Assembly (NCBI GenBank): GCA_001557035.1
Contig: LSKJ01000627.1
Coordinates: 1-7,733 of the forward strand
Direction: 5' to 3'
DNA length: 7,733 bases
Source of the DNA: Rhodospirillaceae bacterium CCH5-H10
Lineage (GTDB): Bacteria > Pseudomonadota > Alphaproteobacteria > Reyranellales > Reyranellaceae
In this document: positions 1-6,234 of the stretch, piece after piece
Position numbering within the stretch: position 1 is the stretch's first letter
Layout of the letters: the number at the start of each line of letters is the position of its first letter
Position numbers and translations under genes: made by a program
Notes under the pieces: generated by a model
Databases searched by the model: none
The model's input: the letters and a program-made list of their open reading frames with translations, nothing else
What the model was told of the DNA's origin: nothing

Positions 1-806
1 CCCAGGTGGTGGTCGAGAACCGGCCCGGCGCCGGCGGCACGATCGGCTCGGATCTCGCCGCCAAGGCCACCCCGGATGGCTACACGCTGGTCATTTCCCA
101 TGCCTCGCCGCTGGGCATCGCGCCGGGCATCTATCCCAAGCTGCCCTACAACGTGATCACCGATTTCACCCACGTGACCCTGATTGGCCACACGCCCAAC
201 GTCCTGATCGTGCCAGGGGATTCGCCCTACAAGACGCTGGCCGACTACATCGCCGCCGCCAAGGCCAAGCCCGACGAGATCGCCTTCGGCAGCTCCGGCA
301 TCGGCTCCAACACCCATCTGATGGGCGAACTGCTGGGCAGCCTGGCCGGCATCAAGCTGAAGCACGTCCCCTATCGCGGCTCTGCGCCCTCGCTGCAGGA
401 CATGCTGGCCGGCGCCATCCCCTCGATGTTCGACCCGATCACGACGAACGTGCCGCACATCAACTCGGGCAAGGTCCGCCTGCTGGCGGTCAGTTCGGCC
501 AAGCGCCTCGACATGTACCCGAACGCGCCGACCTTCGCCGAACAGGGCTTCCCGAAGCTCACCACCTCGACCTGGGTCGGCGTCTCGGGCCCCAAGGGCA
601 TGTCGCCGGACGTCGTGGCGCGGCTCTATGACGAGCTGCAGAAGGCCTACAAGGCGCCCGAAGTCGTGGAACGCTTCAAGGACGTGGTGCTGCTGCCCGG
701 CGACAAGCCGATGACGCCGGCCGAATACACCGCGTTCGTCGGCGAGTTCGCCACCCTCTGGGCCGGGGTCAGCAAGTCGGCCGGCATCGAACTCGAACTG
801 GGCTGA
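1..806 (+). CDS. Bug/TctC-family tripartite tricarboxylate transporter substrate-binding protein, 5'-truncated
   Basis: This is the C-terminal part of a periplasmic receptor of the Bug (TctC) family. These proteins capture small carboxylates or similar solutes for a TctAB-type membrane permease. About 267 residues are visible, against a usual full length of about 320-330, so the signal peptide and first strand lie upstream of the window. The reading frame is already open at base 3. The visible protein begins with the family hallmark VVENRPGAGGTIG, followed by PDGYTL. A ligand-pocket segment FGSSGIGSNTHL lies near residue 97, and VPYRGSAPSLQDMLAG, ending in a family-typical pattern, lies near residue 123. 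It closes with the usual helical tail. The GTG at base 6 lies inside the conserved core and is not the start. No permease genes are visible here, so the substrate cannot be inferred; many Bug genes are orphans. The TGA stop at 804-806 abuts the stop of the convergent gene. Confidence 0.93.
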   Translation, partial: QVVVENRPGAGGTIGSDLAAKATPDGYTLVISHASPLGIAPGIYPKLPYNVITDFTHVTLIGHTPNVLIVPGDSPYKTLADYIAAAKAKPDEIAFGSSGIGSNTHLMGELLGSLAGIKLKHVPYRGSAPSLQDMLAGAIPSMFDPITTNVPHINSGKVRLLAVSSAKRLDMYPNAPTFAEQGFPKLTTSTWVGVSGPKGMSPDVVARLYDELQKAYKAPEVVERFKDVVLLPGDKPMTPAEYTAFVGEFATLWAGVSKSAGIELELG

Positions 807-1787
807 TCAGTCCGCCAGCAAGCCTCGGGTTCGCGCGAAGAGACGCGTGAGCCCGAGCAGCGCGTCGACGTTCGGCGTCGGCACGCCGGTCCGCCGGCCG
901 AGTTCGTGAACCGCCGTCACGATGGCGTCGAGTTCGATCGGCTTGCCGCGCTCGACGTCGACCAGCATGGACGTCTTGAAGGCGCCCAGTTCGCGCGTCA
1001 CCGCGTGGCGCGCTTCAGGGTCCTGGTCGATGACGCAGCCGATCCGGGCGCCGACGGCGGAGGCTTCCCGCATGGCGGCGGAGCAGAAGCCGCGTACCAG
1101 CGGATCGTCGAGCATGCGATCGCCGGTGGCGCCGGTGATCGCCGACACCGGGTTCATCGTCATGTTGCCCCAGAGCTTGTACCAGATGTCGTGCCGGATC
1201 GCGTCCGACGAGGTGACGTCGAAGCCCGCCTTCGCCAGCAATTCGTGCATGCCCTCGAGCCGCGCCGAGGGAGAGCCGTCCGGCTCGCCGACGATCAGGC
1301 CCATGCCGTTGCGATGCTGGACGAGGCCGGGCTCGGTGGTCGCGGCGCTGAGATGCACGACGCAGCCGATCACGTGACGCAGCGGAATCGCGCGGGCGAT
1401 GGCGCCGCCGGGATCGACGCTCTGTAGCGGCTGGTCGCCCACGGCCGGGAGCCCCTGCGAGAACCACCACGGCACGCCGTTCATGGCGGGCAGCACGATC
1501 GTGTCCGCCTTCAGCAGCGGGCCGATCTGCGCCGCGATCGCCGCCATGGAAGGCGCCTTCACCGCGACGACCACGAGATCCTGCGGACCGAGCTCGCGCG
1601 CATCCGAGGACGCACGTGCCTTGCCGGCGATGAGCTTGTCGCCCTGCCTGAGCCGCCAGCCGTCCGCGTTCAGCGCCGCGAGCGTCTCGCCACGCGCCAG
1701 GGCACTCACCTCGCAATCGGTATTCGCCGCGAGCCGCGTCCCGATCAGACCGCCGATCGCGCCGGCGCCAACGATGCAAACCTTCAT
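807..1787 (-). CDS. panE: 2-dehydropantoate 2-reductase (ketopantoate reductase) family protein
   Basis: This 326-residue cytosolic protein belongs to the family that reduces 2-dehydropantoate to pantoate with NADPH, a step toward pantothenate and coenzyme A. The N-terminal Rossmann fold opens with GAGAIGG at residues 7-13. VAVK ends at Lys77 and Asn103-Gly104 follows, both at family-conserved positions. The C-terminal helical domain has IWYKLWGN, with the expected catalytic Lys204 and a conserved Asn at 208/212. Ser273 and Glu285 in SMLVDVERGKPIELD align by eye with E. coli PanE Ser244 and Glu256. The ATG at 1785-1787 is chosen because the Rossmann motif begins directly after it; the open frame upstream overlaps nrdJ and is not protein-like. 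It starts 5 bp after the nrdJ stop, so it is probably co-transcribed and reliant on nrdJ translation, as no clear Shine-Dalgarno is seen. The family has many paralogues, so a related 2-oxoacid may be the real substrate. Confidence 0.85.
   Translation of the reverse strand: MKVCIVGAGAIGGLIGTRLAANTDCEVSALARGETLAALNADGWRLRQGDKLIAGKARASSDARELGPQDLVVVAVKAPSMAAIAAQIGPLLKADTIVLPAMNGVPWWFSQGLPAVGDQPLQSVDPGGAIARAIPLRHVIGCVVHLSAATTEPGLVQHRNGMGLIVGEPDGSPSARLEGMHELLAKAGFDVTSSDAIRHDIWYKLWGNMTMNPVSAITGATGDRMLDDPLVRGFCSAAMREASAVGARIGCVIDQDPEARHAVTRELGAFKTSMLVDVERGKPIELDAIVTAVHELGRRTGVPTPNVDALLGLTRLFARTRGLLAD
824..857. terminator. Possible hairpin just downstream of the receptor gene
   Basis: CTCGGG (824-829) can pair with CCCGAG (852-857), and inside it CGCG (832-835) can pair with CGCG (844-847). 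The hairpin starts 17 bases after the receptor stop codon, but it lies within the 3' coding end of the opposing reductase gene. No T-run follows. It could slow rightward transcription, but in such GC-rich DNA chance stems are common. Confidence 0.2.
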
Positions 1788-1792
1788 CCGGG

Positions 1793-4120
1793 CTAACCGC
1801 AGCGCGAGTAGCCGCAGTTCAGGCAGACGTCGCAGCCTTCCTGATGGCTGAGCGCCGCCGCGCCGCAGTTGGGGCACTGGCCCATCGTCTTGGCCGAGCT
1901 GGCCGAAACCGGCGGCTCGCGCATGCCCTCGCCACCGCTGGCGGCGGCGCGCATACGCTCCTCGGCGGCATCGATCAGGCGCGGCGAGTCCGACGGCGCC
2001 AGGAAGCCGATCTCGACCAGATGGCGCTCGATCACACCTCCGATCGCGGCCAGCAGCGAGGGCACGTAGCGGCCTTCCATCCACTGCCCGCCGCGCGGAT
2101 CGAACACCGCCTTCAGTTCCTCGACGATGAACGAGATGTCGCCACCACGGCGGAACACTGCCGAGATCATGCGCGTCAGCGCCACAGTCCAGGCGTAGTG
2201 CTCCATGTTCTTGGAGTTGATGAAGATCTCGAACGGCCGCCGTCGCCCGTCCTGCATCAGGTCGTTGATGGTGATGTAGATGGCATGGTCGCTGCCCGGC
2301 CATTTGATCTTGTAGGTTCGGCCCGGCAGGTCCTGCGGCCGGTCGAGCGGCTGGGCGATATAGACGACGCCACTCTCCTCCGGCGCCGGCACAAGCGCAC
2401 GCGGCTGTGCTTCCACCGGTGCGGTCTGCGCCGGCTTCACTTCGAGGACAGCGCCCGTCACGTCGTTGGGCCGGTAGGTCGTGCAGCCCTTGCAGCCCTG
2501 CGCGTAGGCCTCCTCATAGACGCCCTTGAAGGCCTCGAAGGAGATGTCGCGCGGCAGGTTGATGGTCTTGGAGATCGAGCTGTCGACATAGTCCTGTGCC
2601 GCCGCCTGCATCGCGAGATGGTCGGCGGGGGTCAGCGTCTGTGCATCGACGAACACGTCCGACGGCGGCGCCTCGTTGCCCCTGACCTCCCGCCAGGCGC
2701 GGAAGGCGAAGTCGTCGACGCTCTCCTCGCGCTTGGTCCCGTCGGGCTGCAGCACATGGCGCACGTAGCTGAAGGCGAAGACCGGCTCGATGCCGGACGA
2801 GACGTTGTCCGCCAGCAGCGAGATCGTGCCCGTGGGGGCGATCGAGTTCAGCAGGGCGTTGCGGATGCCGTAGCGGCCGATCGCCGTCCGCGCCTCCTCG
2901 GGCAGGGCCTTGATCGTCTCTCCGCCGAGATACTTCCCGCGATCGTAAAGCGGGAAGCTCCCTTTCTCCGCGGCGATGTCCGCCGACGCCAGGTAGGAAA
3001 GGCGCTGCACAGCCCCCAGCCATTCGCGCGTCAGACGCACCGCTTCGGGCGAGCCATAGCGCACGCCGCAGAAGATCAGCGCGTCGGCGAGGCCGGTCAC
3101 GCCGAGGCCAATGCGGCGCTTGGCCTTGGCCTCCTTCTCCTGCTGCGGCAACGGAAAGCGCGAGACGTCGATCACGTTGTCGAGCATGCGCACCGCGAGC
3201 GGCACCAGCCGCTCCAGCGCCTCCATGTCGAGTTCCGCCTGCGGCGTGAACGGCGTCTTCACCAGGGTGGCGAGGTTGACCGAGCCCAGCAGGCAGGCGC
3301 CGTACGGGGGAAGTGGCTGTTCGCCACATGGATTCGTAGCCTGGATGCTCTCGCAATAACGCAGGTTGTTCCGGCGGTTCACGCGGTCGATGAAGATCAC
3401 GCCGGGTTCGGCGACCTCGTAGGTCGCGCGCATGATGCGCTCCCACAGCGCCCTGGCCTTCACCGTCCTGAACGTCCTGCCGCCGAAAACCAGCGGCCAG
3501 TCGGCGTCGTTCTCGACCGCCTTCATGAAATCGTCGGTGACCAGCACCGAGACGTTGAACATGCGCAGACGCTTGGGGTCGCGCTTGGCGTCGATGAATG
3601 CCTCGATGTCGGGATGATCGCAGCGCAGGGTCGCCATCATCGCGCCGCGGCGGGAGCCCGCGCTCATGATCGTTCGGCACATCGCGTCCCAGACGTCCAT
3701 GAAGGACAGGGGACCGGACGCGTCCGCGCCCACCCCCATCACCGGCGCACCCTGCGGCCGCAGGCTGGAGAAATCGTGCCCGATGCCGCCGCCCTGCTGC
3801 ATGGTGAGGGCCGCCTCGCGCAGGCTCTCGAAGATGCCCGACATGTCGTCGGGGATCGTGCCCATGACGAAGCAGTTGAAGAGGGTGACGCTGCGGCCGG
3901 TACCGGCGCCCGCGATCACCCGTCCGGCGGGCAGGAACTTGAAGCCCGACAGCGCCTCGTGGAAGCGCCCGGCCCAAAGCTCGGGATCGCGCTCCGGCGC
4001 CGCCAGCGCCCGCGCCACCCGCCACCAGGTCGCGTCTAGGTCGGCATCGGCCTGCCCGGAGGGCTCGCGAAAGCGATATTTCATGTCCCAGATGCGCTGG
4101 GAAACCGGAGCCCAATCCAT
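1793..4120 (-). CDS. nrdJ: Adenosylcobalamin-dependent (class II) ribonucleoside-diphosphate reductase
   Basis: This 775-residue enzyme converts ribonucleotides to deoxyribonucleotides using a thiyl radical generated from adenosylcobalamin, so it works with or without oxygen. The active-site motif NPCGEQ gives Asn263, Cys265 (radical) and Glu267. The redox cysteine pair is Cys83 (FNCF) and Cys276 (GACLLGS); the 11-residue Cys265-Cys276 spacing matches Thermotoga NrdJ. SAGSRRGAMMATL (153-165) and the loop APTGTIS (428-434) fit the catalytic barrel, and GCKGC carries Cys543/Cys546. Residues about 600-705 look like a TSCPD domain. A C-terminal ribbon has Cys749, 752, 763, 766, 769 and 774 and probably relays reducing power or binds zinc. 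No N-terminal ATP cone is apparent, and length is near that of the shorter NrdJ group. The ATG at 4120 is the only standard in-frame start after a TGA upstream; no obvious Shine-Dalgarno precedes it. It lies 105 bp after the hypothetical gene and 5 bp before panE. Confidence 0.96.
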   Translation of the reverse strand: MDWAPVSQRIWDMKYRFREPSGQADADLDATWWRVARALAAPERDPELWAGRFHEALSGFKFLPAGRVIAGAGTGRSVTLFNCFVMGTIPDDMSGIFESLREAALTMQQGGGIGHDFSSLRPQGAPVMGVGADASGPLSFMDVWDAMCRTIMSAGSRRGAMMATLRCDHPDIEAFIDAKRDPKRLRMFNVSVLVTDDFMKAVENDADWPLVFGGRTFRTVKARALWERIMRATYEVAEPGVIFIDRVNRRNNLRYCESIQATNPCGEQPLPPYGACLLGSVNLATLVKTPFTPQAELDMEALERLVPLAVRMLDNVIDVSRFPLPQQEKEAKAKRRIGLGVTGLADALIFCGVRYGSPEAVRLTREWLGAVQRLSYLASADIAAEKGSFPLYDRGKYLGGETIKALPEEARTAIGRYGIRNALLNSIAPTGTISLLADNVSSGIEPVFAFSYVRHVLQPDGTKREESVDDFAFRAWREVRGNEAPPSDVFVDAQTLTPADHLAMQAAAQDYVDSSISKTINLPRDISFEAFKGVYEEAYAQGCKGCTTYRPNDVTGAVLEVKPAQTAPVEAQPRALVPAPEESGVVYIAQPLDRPQDLPGRTYKIKWPGSDHAIYITINDLMQDGRRRPFEIFINSKNMEHYAWTVALTRMISAVFRRGGDISFIVEELKAVFDPRGGQWMEGRYVPSLLAAIGGVIERHLVEIGFLAPSDSPRLIDAAEERMRAAASGGEGMREPPVSASSAKTMGQCPNCGAAALSHQEGCDVCLNCGYSRCG

Positions 4121-4169
4121 CGGCAGAAAGTAGGCGTCGGCTCGGTATATATCAACAGTTCCTTTTTTG

Positions 4170-4186
4170 TTCCGAACGGTTCAGAA
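4170..4186. promoter_or_regulatory. Palindrome in the nrdJ upstream region, candidate operator
   Basis: TTCCGAAC, one G, then GTTCAGAA form a near-perfect inverted repeat (7 of 8 pairs). It sits 50 bases upstream of the nrdJ ATG in an AT-rich patch (about 4144-4190) that stands out from the GC-rich surroundings. Read leftward, a run of A and then GATATATA at about 4147-4154 follows, so a promoter with its -35 region overlapping the palindrome is plausible. The hexamers match sigma-70 consensus only weakly. No regulator can be named from this sequence. Confidence 0.35.
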
Positions 4187-4204
4187 AATACCCACTCCCA
4201 AGCC

Positions 4205-4220
4205 GCTCGTGGGTGCGAGC
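4205..4220 (-). terminator. Weak hairpin after the hypothetical gene
   Basis: GCTCG (4216-4220 read on the minus strand) pairs with CGAGC (4205-4209) around a 6-base loop, just past the TGA of the 150-residue gene. A short T-run (ATTTT on the minus strand, about 4187-4191) lies some 14 bases further on. That is too far for a classical intrinsic terminator, so this is only a weak candidate for partly separating this gene from nrdJ. Confidence 0.25.
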
Positions 4221-4225
4221 CGACG

Positions 4226-4678
4226 TCAGACTAAGTCATTTGCTCTAGGAGTGTACCCAACCGCCGCGCGTCGAAACATCCTCTGCGCCTTCGCCACCGC
4301 TTCGTCAGTAGATACCCAGATGTTGATGCCGGCATGCCGGTCTCGAACAAGAGCGTCCTGCAGTTTGGCAAGGGCCGCCGCTATGGCGAATGCGGCCCCG
4401 CCTTCGGCGTCCCCGAGAAACCGAAACGTCGCCTGGTGGTCTCGCCCCTTCAATTCGGGCATCTCCTTGGAAATGGCTTCCAGGTCCTCGCCGAATGCGG
4501 ACGCATAGACTTCGAAGCCTGTTCTCAGCGCGCCAAATTCAACGGGCCAGAACAGTTCCGCCTCCTTGAACTCAGAGAGAATCTTCGTTTCGAACCCAAG
4601 CGTCGCCAGCGCACTTTGAAGTGCCGCCCCGCTCACCCGTAACGGTCCCTGCCAAAAAACGTCGATCTCATCGGACAT
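4226..4678 (-). CDS. Hypothetical protein, 150 residues, family not recognised
   Basis: I do not recognise this protein. It starts MSDEIDVFWQGPLR, has no signal peptide or membrane segment, and looks like a small soluble alpha/beta protein. Hydrophobic strands alternate with polar stretches. An acidic middle (residues 55-75) is followed by an alanine-rich helix (about 94-110) and a strand INIWVST (118-124) leading into a last helix. There are no cysteines and only two histidines (81 and 115), with no visible catalytic motif. The start is well supported: GGAG lies 7 bases before the ATG, one of the few clear Shine-Dalgarno sites here. Base composition is lower than its neighbours, about 59% GC over five hand-counted lines against about 72% in two lines of nrdJ, and codon use is less GC-biased. 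That fits a recently gained or weakly expressed gene. Its placement between plsC and nrdJ gives no functional hint. Confidence 0.7.
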   Translation of the reverse strand: MSDEIDVFWQGPLRVSGAALQSALATLGFETKILSEFKEAELFWPVEFGALRTGFEVYASAFGEDLEAISKEMPELKGRDHQATFRFLGDAEGGAAFAIAAALAKLQDALVRDRHAGINIWVSTDEAVAKAQRMFRRAAVGYTPRANDLV

Positions 4679-4685
4679 CGCGGTT

Positions 4686-4689
4686 CTCC
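4686..4689 (-). promoter_or_regulatory. Shine-Dalgarno site of the hypothetical gene
   Basis: On the minus strand GTGGAGAACCGCG precedes the ATG at 4678, placing GGAG 7 bases from the start codon. This decides the start of the 150-residue gene and supports its being translated. Confidence 0.6.
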
Positions 4690-4702
4690 ACGAAACGACG
4701 AT

Positions 4703-4717
4703 CTATCGATCCGATAG
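4703..4717. repeat. Short perfect inverted repeat between plsC and the hypothetical gene
   Basis: CTATCG, ATC, CGATAG form a 6-bp stem with a 3-base loop in the 53-bp gap. It lies after the plsC stop and before the Shine-Dalgarno site of the next gene. No T-run follows on either strand, so it is a weak terminator candidate; it could equally be a protein-binding palindrome or chance. Confidence 0.3.
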
Positions 4718-4731
4718 CGCAATCAACAAAC

Positions 4732-5460
4732 TCACGGTTGCGCCGTAGCAGAGGTGACCAGCCGCCCTGTCGCCCCCTCGATCCGTTCCCGCAGAGTCGT
4801 CATGAAGGTGTCCCGGCTCAGCCCAGGCGGGATGGCGGGCAGGATCTCGACATCGATCACGCCGGGGCGCTTGATGAACTTGCGCCGCCCCCAGAACAGG
4901 CCGGAATTGAGCGCGACCGGCACGACCGGCACGCCGAGCTGGCGGTAGAGCGCCGCCGTGCCCACCTGATAGGGCCGCTCGTCACCCACGGCCACGCGCG
5001 TTCCTTCCGGGAAGATCAGGATCGACCGGCCCTCGGCCAGGGTCGCCTTGGCGTGTTTCACAAGCCCGCGCAGCGCCTTGGAGCCGTCACCGCGTTCGAC
5101 CGCGATGTTGCCGACCCGCGCCATCGCCCAGCCGACGACGGGGATCAGCACCAGTTCACGCTTCATCACAGTCGCCGCACCGGGAAACAGGCGGGAGAAG
5201 GCCAGCGTCTCCCACGACGATTGGTGCTTGCAGGCGAAGATGACCGGACCGGCCGGCATGTTCTCCAGCCCGCCTACGCGATGCGTCAGGCGGCAGGTGA
5301 TCCGCAGCCACCACAGGCAGAAGTCGATCCAGAAGAGCGACCAGGCGACCACGAATCGCCGCGGCAGCAGCAGGATCGGCGAACCGACGATGGCGATGAT
5401 CGTCGTCCCGGCATACCAGCCGACGTTGAAGAAGAACGAGCGCAGCCCGAGGCCAATCAT
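4732..5460 (-). CDS. plsC: 1-acyl-sn-glycerol-3-phosphate acyltransferase (PlsC-type)
   Basis: This 242-residue inner-membrane enzyme belongs to the lysophospholipid acyltransferase (AGPAT) superfamily, which adds the second fatty acyl chain to lysophosphatidic acid in phospholipid synthesis. One or two hydrophobic segments near residues 7-58 anchor it. Motif I is KHQSSWET, with His79 and Glu84 in place of the textbook HX4D aspartate. Motif II-like KRELVLIPVVGW lies at 100-111. Motif III FPEGTR is at 150-155 and binds the glycerol phosphate. Motif IV-like VPVVPVALNSG is at 177-187. Length is normal for the family. The ATG at 5458-5460 gives a good N-terminal membrane segment, though no clear Shine-Dalgarno precedes it. 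It is transcribed away from the zinc-ribbon gene and runs toward the hypothetical gene 53 bp later. The substrate could be another lysolipid, since the superfamily has paralogues such as ornithine-lipid acyltransferases. Confidence 0.9.
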   Translation of the reverse strand: MIGLGLRSFFFNVGWYAGTTIIAIVGSPILLLPRRFVVAWSLFWIDFCLWWLRITCRLTHRVGGLENMPAGPVIFACKHQSSWETLAFSRLFPGAATVMKRELVLIPVVGWAMARVGNIAVERGDGSKALRGLVKHAKATLAEGRSILIFPEGTRVAVGDERPYQVGTAALYRQLGVPVVPVALNSGLFWGRRKFIKRPGVIDVEILPAIPPGLSRDTFMTTLRERIEGATGRLVTSATAQP

Positions 5461-5559
5461 TTCAAATGTATGCGTGAACGACGTGTTGCTTGTATGCCAA
5501 GTTTTAGTGGCCTAGTGTCCGCTCGCAAAGCACATCTGGTGGGGCATCCCCCGCTCATC
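5461..5559. promoter_or_regulatory. Divergent promoter region between plsC and the zinc-ribbon gene
   Basis: These 99 bases separate two divergent starts, so at least one promoter in each direction is expected here. The section 5461-5515 is visibly richer in A and T than the flanking genes. Read rightward, TTGCTT (5486-5491) is a possible -35 element; read leftward, TTGGCA (5500-5495) is another. Neither has a convincing -10 partner at the usual distance, so no promoter is placed exactly. Confidence 0.4.
5541..5552 (+). promoter_or_regulatory. G/C hairpin in the leader of the zinc-ribbon gene
   Basis: GGGG (5541-5544), CAT, CCCC (5548-5551) can form a tight stem ending 8-9 bases before the ATG at 5560. 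The only purine-rich Shine-Dalgarno-like stretch, GGTGGGG (5538-5544), would be locked in this stem and is far from the ATG. The stem could therefore damp initiation, or the leader could be used differently from the classical way. Confidence 0.3.
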
Positions 5560-6234
5560 ATGCAAGTAACCTGTTCAAACTGCGGCGCCCGCTATGCCGT
5601 CGATCCGGCGGCGATCGGTCCGTCCGGCCGGACCGTCCAGTGCGTCCGGTGCAATCATCGCTGGTTCCAGGAGCCCGCCGCGCCGATGCCGGCAGCAGCG
5701 CCCGCCGACAGCGAAGCATCCGCCGCATCGGCTGCCGCCGTTCCGGACTTCGTCATCCGTCCCTCCGTGCCCGGCGCCGGACTGCCGGCGCTGACGACAC
5801 CGCCTCCGAGAAAAAGCAACTGGGGCACGTGGATCGCCTTCGTGATCGTATTTGCCGTGCTGTTCGGCGGTGCGGGCTACGCATATCGGGCCGAGATCAA
5901 GGCCCGCCTGCCCGAATCGTGGCGCACCCTGCTGCATCCGAAGGGCGCCGCTGCGGCGCCGGCACGACCGCAGATCGGCATCGACATGGCAGCCACGAAG
6001 ATCGACGTCGTCGACGGCCGCTACGTCGTCCAGGGCGAACTGGTGAACACCGGCACGGCGCCCGGCTCGACCAGCCGGTTGAAGCTGGTCTTCCGCGCGG
6101 GTAACGAAATCCTGGCCGAGCGCGCGATGCCGCTGATCGAGGGACCGATCGCACCGGGCGCCCGCATGAGCTTCAAGCTGCCCCTGGACGAGCCCCCTGC
6201 CGGGGCGACCAACATCATACCCACCGTCGACTGA
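5560..6234 (+). CDS. MJ0042-type zinc-ribbon, single-pass membrane protein with DUF3426-like C-terminus
   Basis: This 224-residue protein has an N-terminal zinc ribbon with two CxxC knuckles, Cys5/Cys8 and Cys28/Cys31, in the MJ0042 pattern (TCSNCGARY, then VQCVRCNHRW). A low-complexity Ala/Pro linker spans about residues 38-85, and one transmembrane helix about residues 88-107. A periplasmic-type C-terminal domain (about 130-224) resembles DUF3426, with strands such as GRYVVQGELVNTG. The zinc ribbon should face the cytoplasm, with the beta domain outside. Such proteins are common in alphaproteobacteria and have no settled function. The ATG at 5560 is chosen because the ribbon begins directly after it; an in-frame ATG at 5494 would add 22 residues lacking family features. 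Its stop codon overlaps the hpt start by one base (TGATG), so the two are probably translated in a coupled way. Confidence 0.88.
   Translation: MQVTCSNCGARYAVDPAAIGPSGRTVQCVRCNHRWFQEPAAPMPAAAPADSEASAASAAAVPDFVIRPSVPGAGLPALTTPPPRKSNWGTWIAFVIVFAVLFGGAGYAYRAEIKARLPESWRTLLHPKGAAAAPARPQIGIDMAATKIDVVDGRYVVQGELVNTGTAPGSTSRLKLVFRAGNEILAERAMPLIEGPIAPGARMSFKLPLDEPPAGATNIIPTVD

Noticed and set aside
6..8. GTG as start of the receptor gene
   Set aside because: It lies within the conserved VVENRPGAGG core; a full-length member needs a signal peptide upstream, beyond the window edge.
1788..2303. N-terminal extension of the ketopantoate reductase frame
   Set aside because: The frame is open upstream but overlaps nrdJ and gives a non-protein-like Arg/Ala-rich translation. 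The Rossmann motif begins right after the ATG at 1787.
1844..4039. Very long open frame on the plus strand opposite nrdJ
   Set aside because: The translation is Arg/His-rich with no recognisable motif. It is the antisense shadow of a GC-rich gene with intact catalytic residues on the other strand.
4143..4162. NrdR box at the nrdJ promoter
   Set aside because: TATATA is present, but the flanking CAC/GTG-type arms of the NrdR palindrome are missing; only the AT core matches.
4121..4225. Adenosylcobalamin riboswitch before nrdJ
   Set aside because: The 105-bp gap is too short for the usual element and I see no B12-box-like GCCACTG. A GCCACTA near 5506-5512 on the minus strand is an isolated match.
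4621..5559. Upstream extension of the zinc-ribbon frame across plsC
   Set aside because: It is antisense to plsC and low in protein-like character; the family's first motif starts right after the ATG at 5560.
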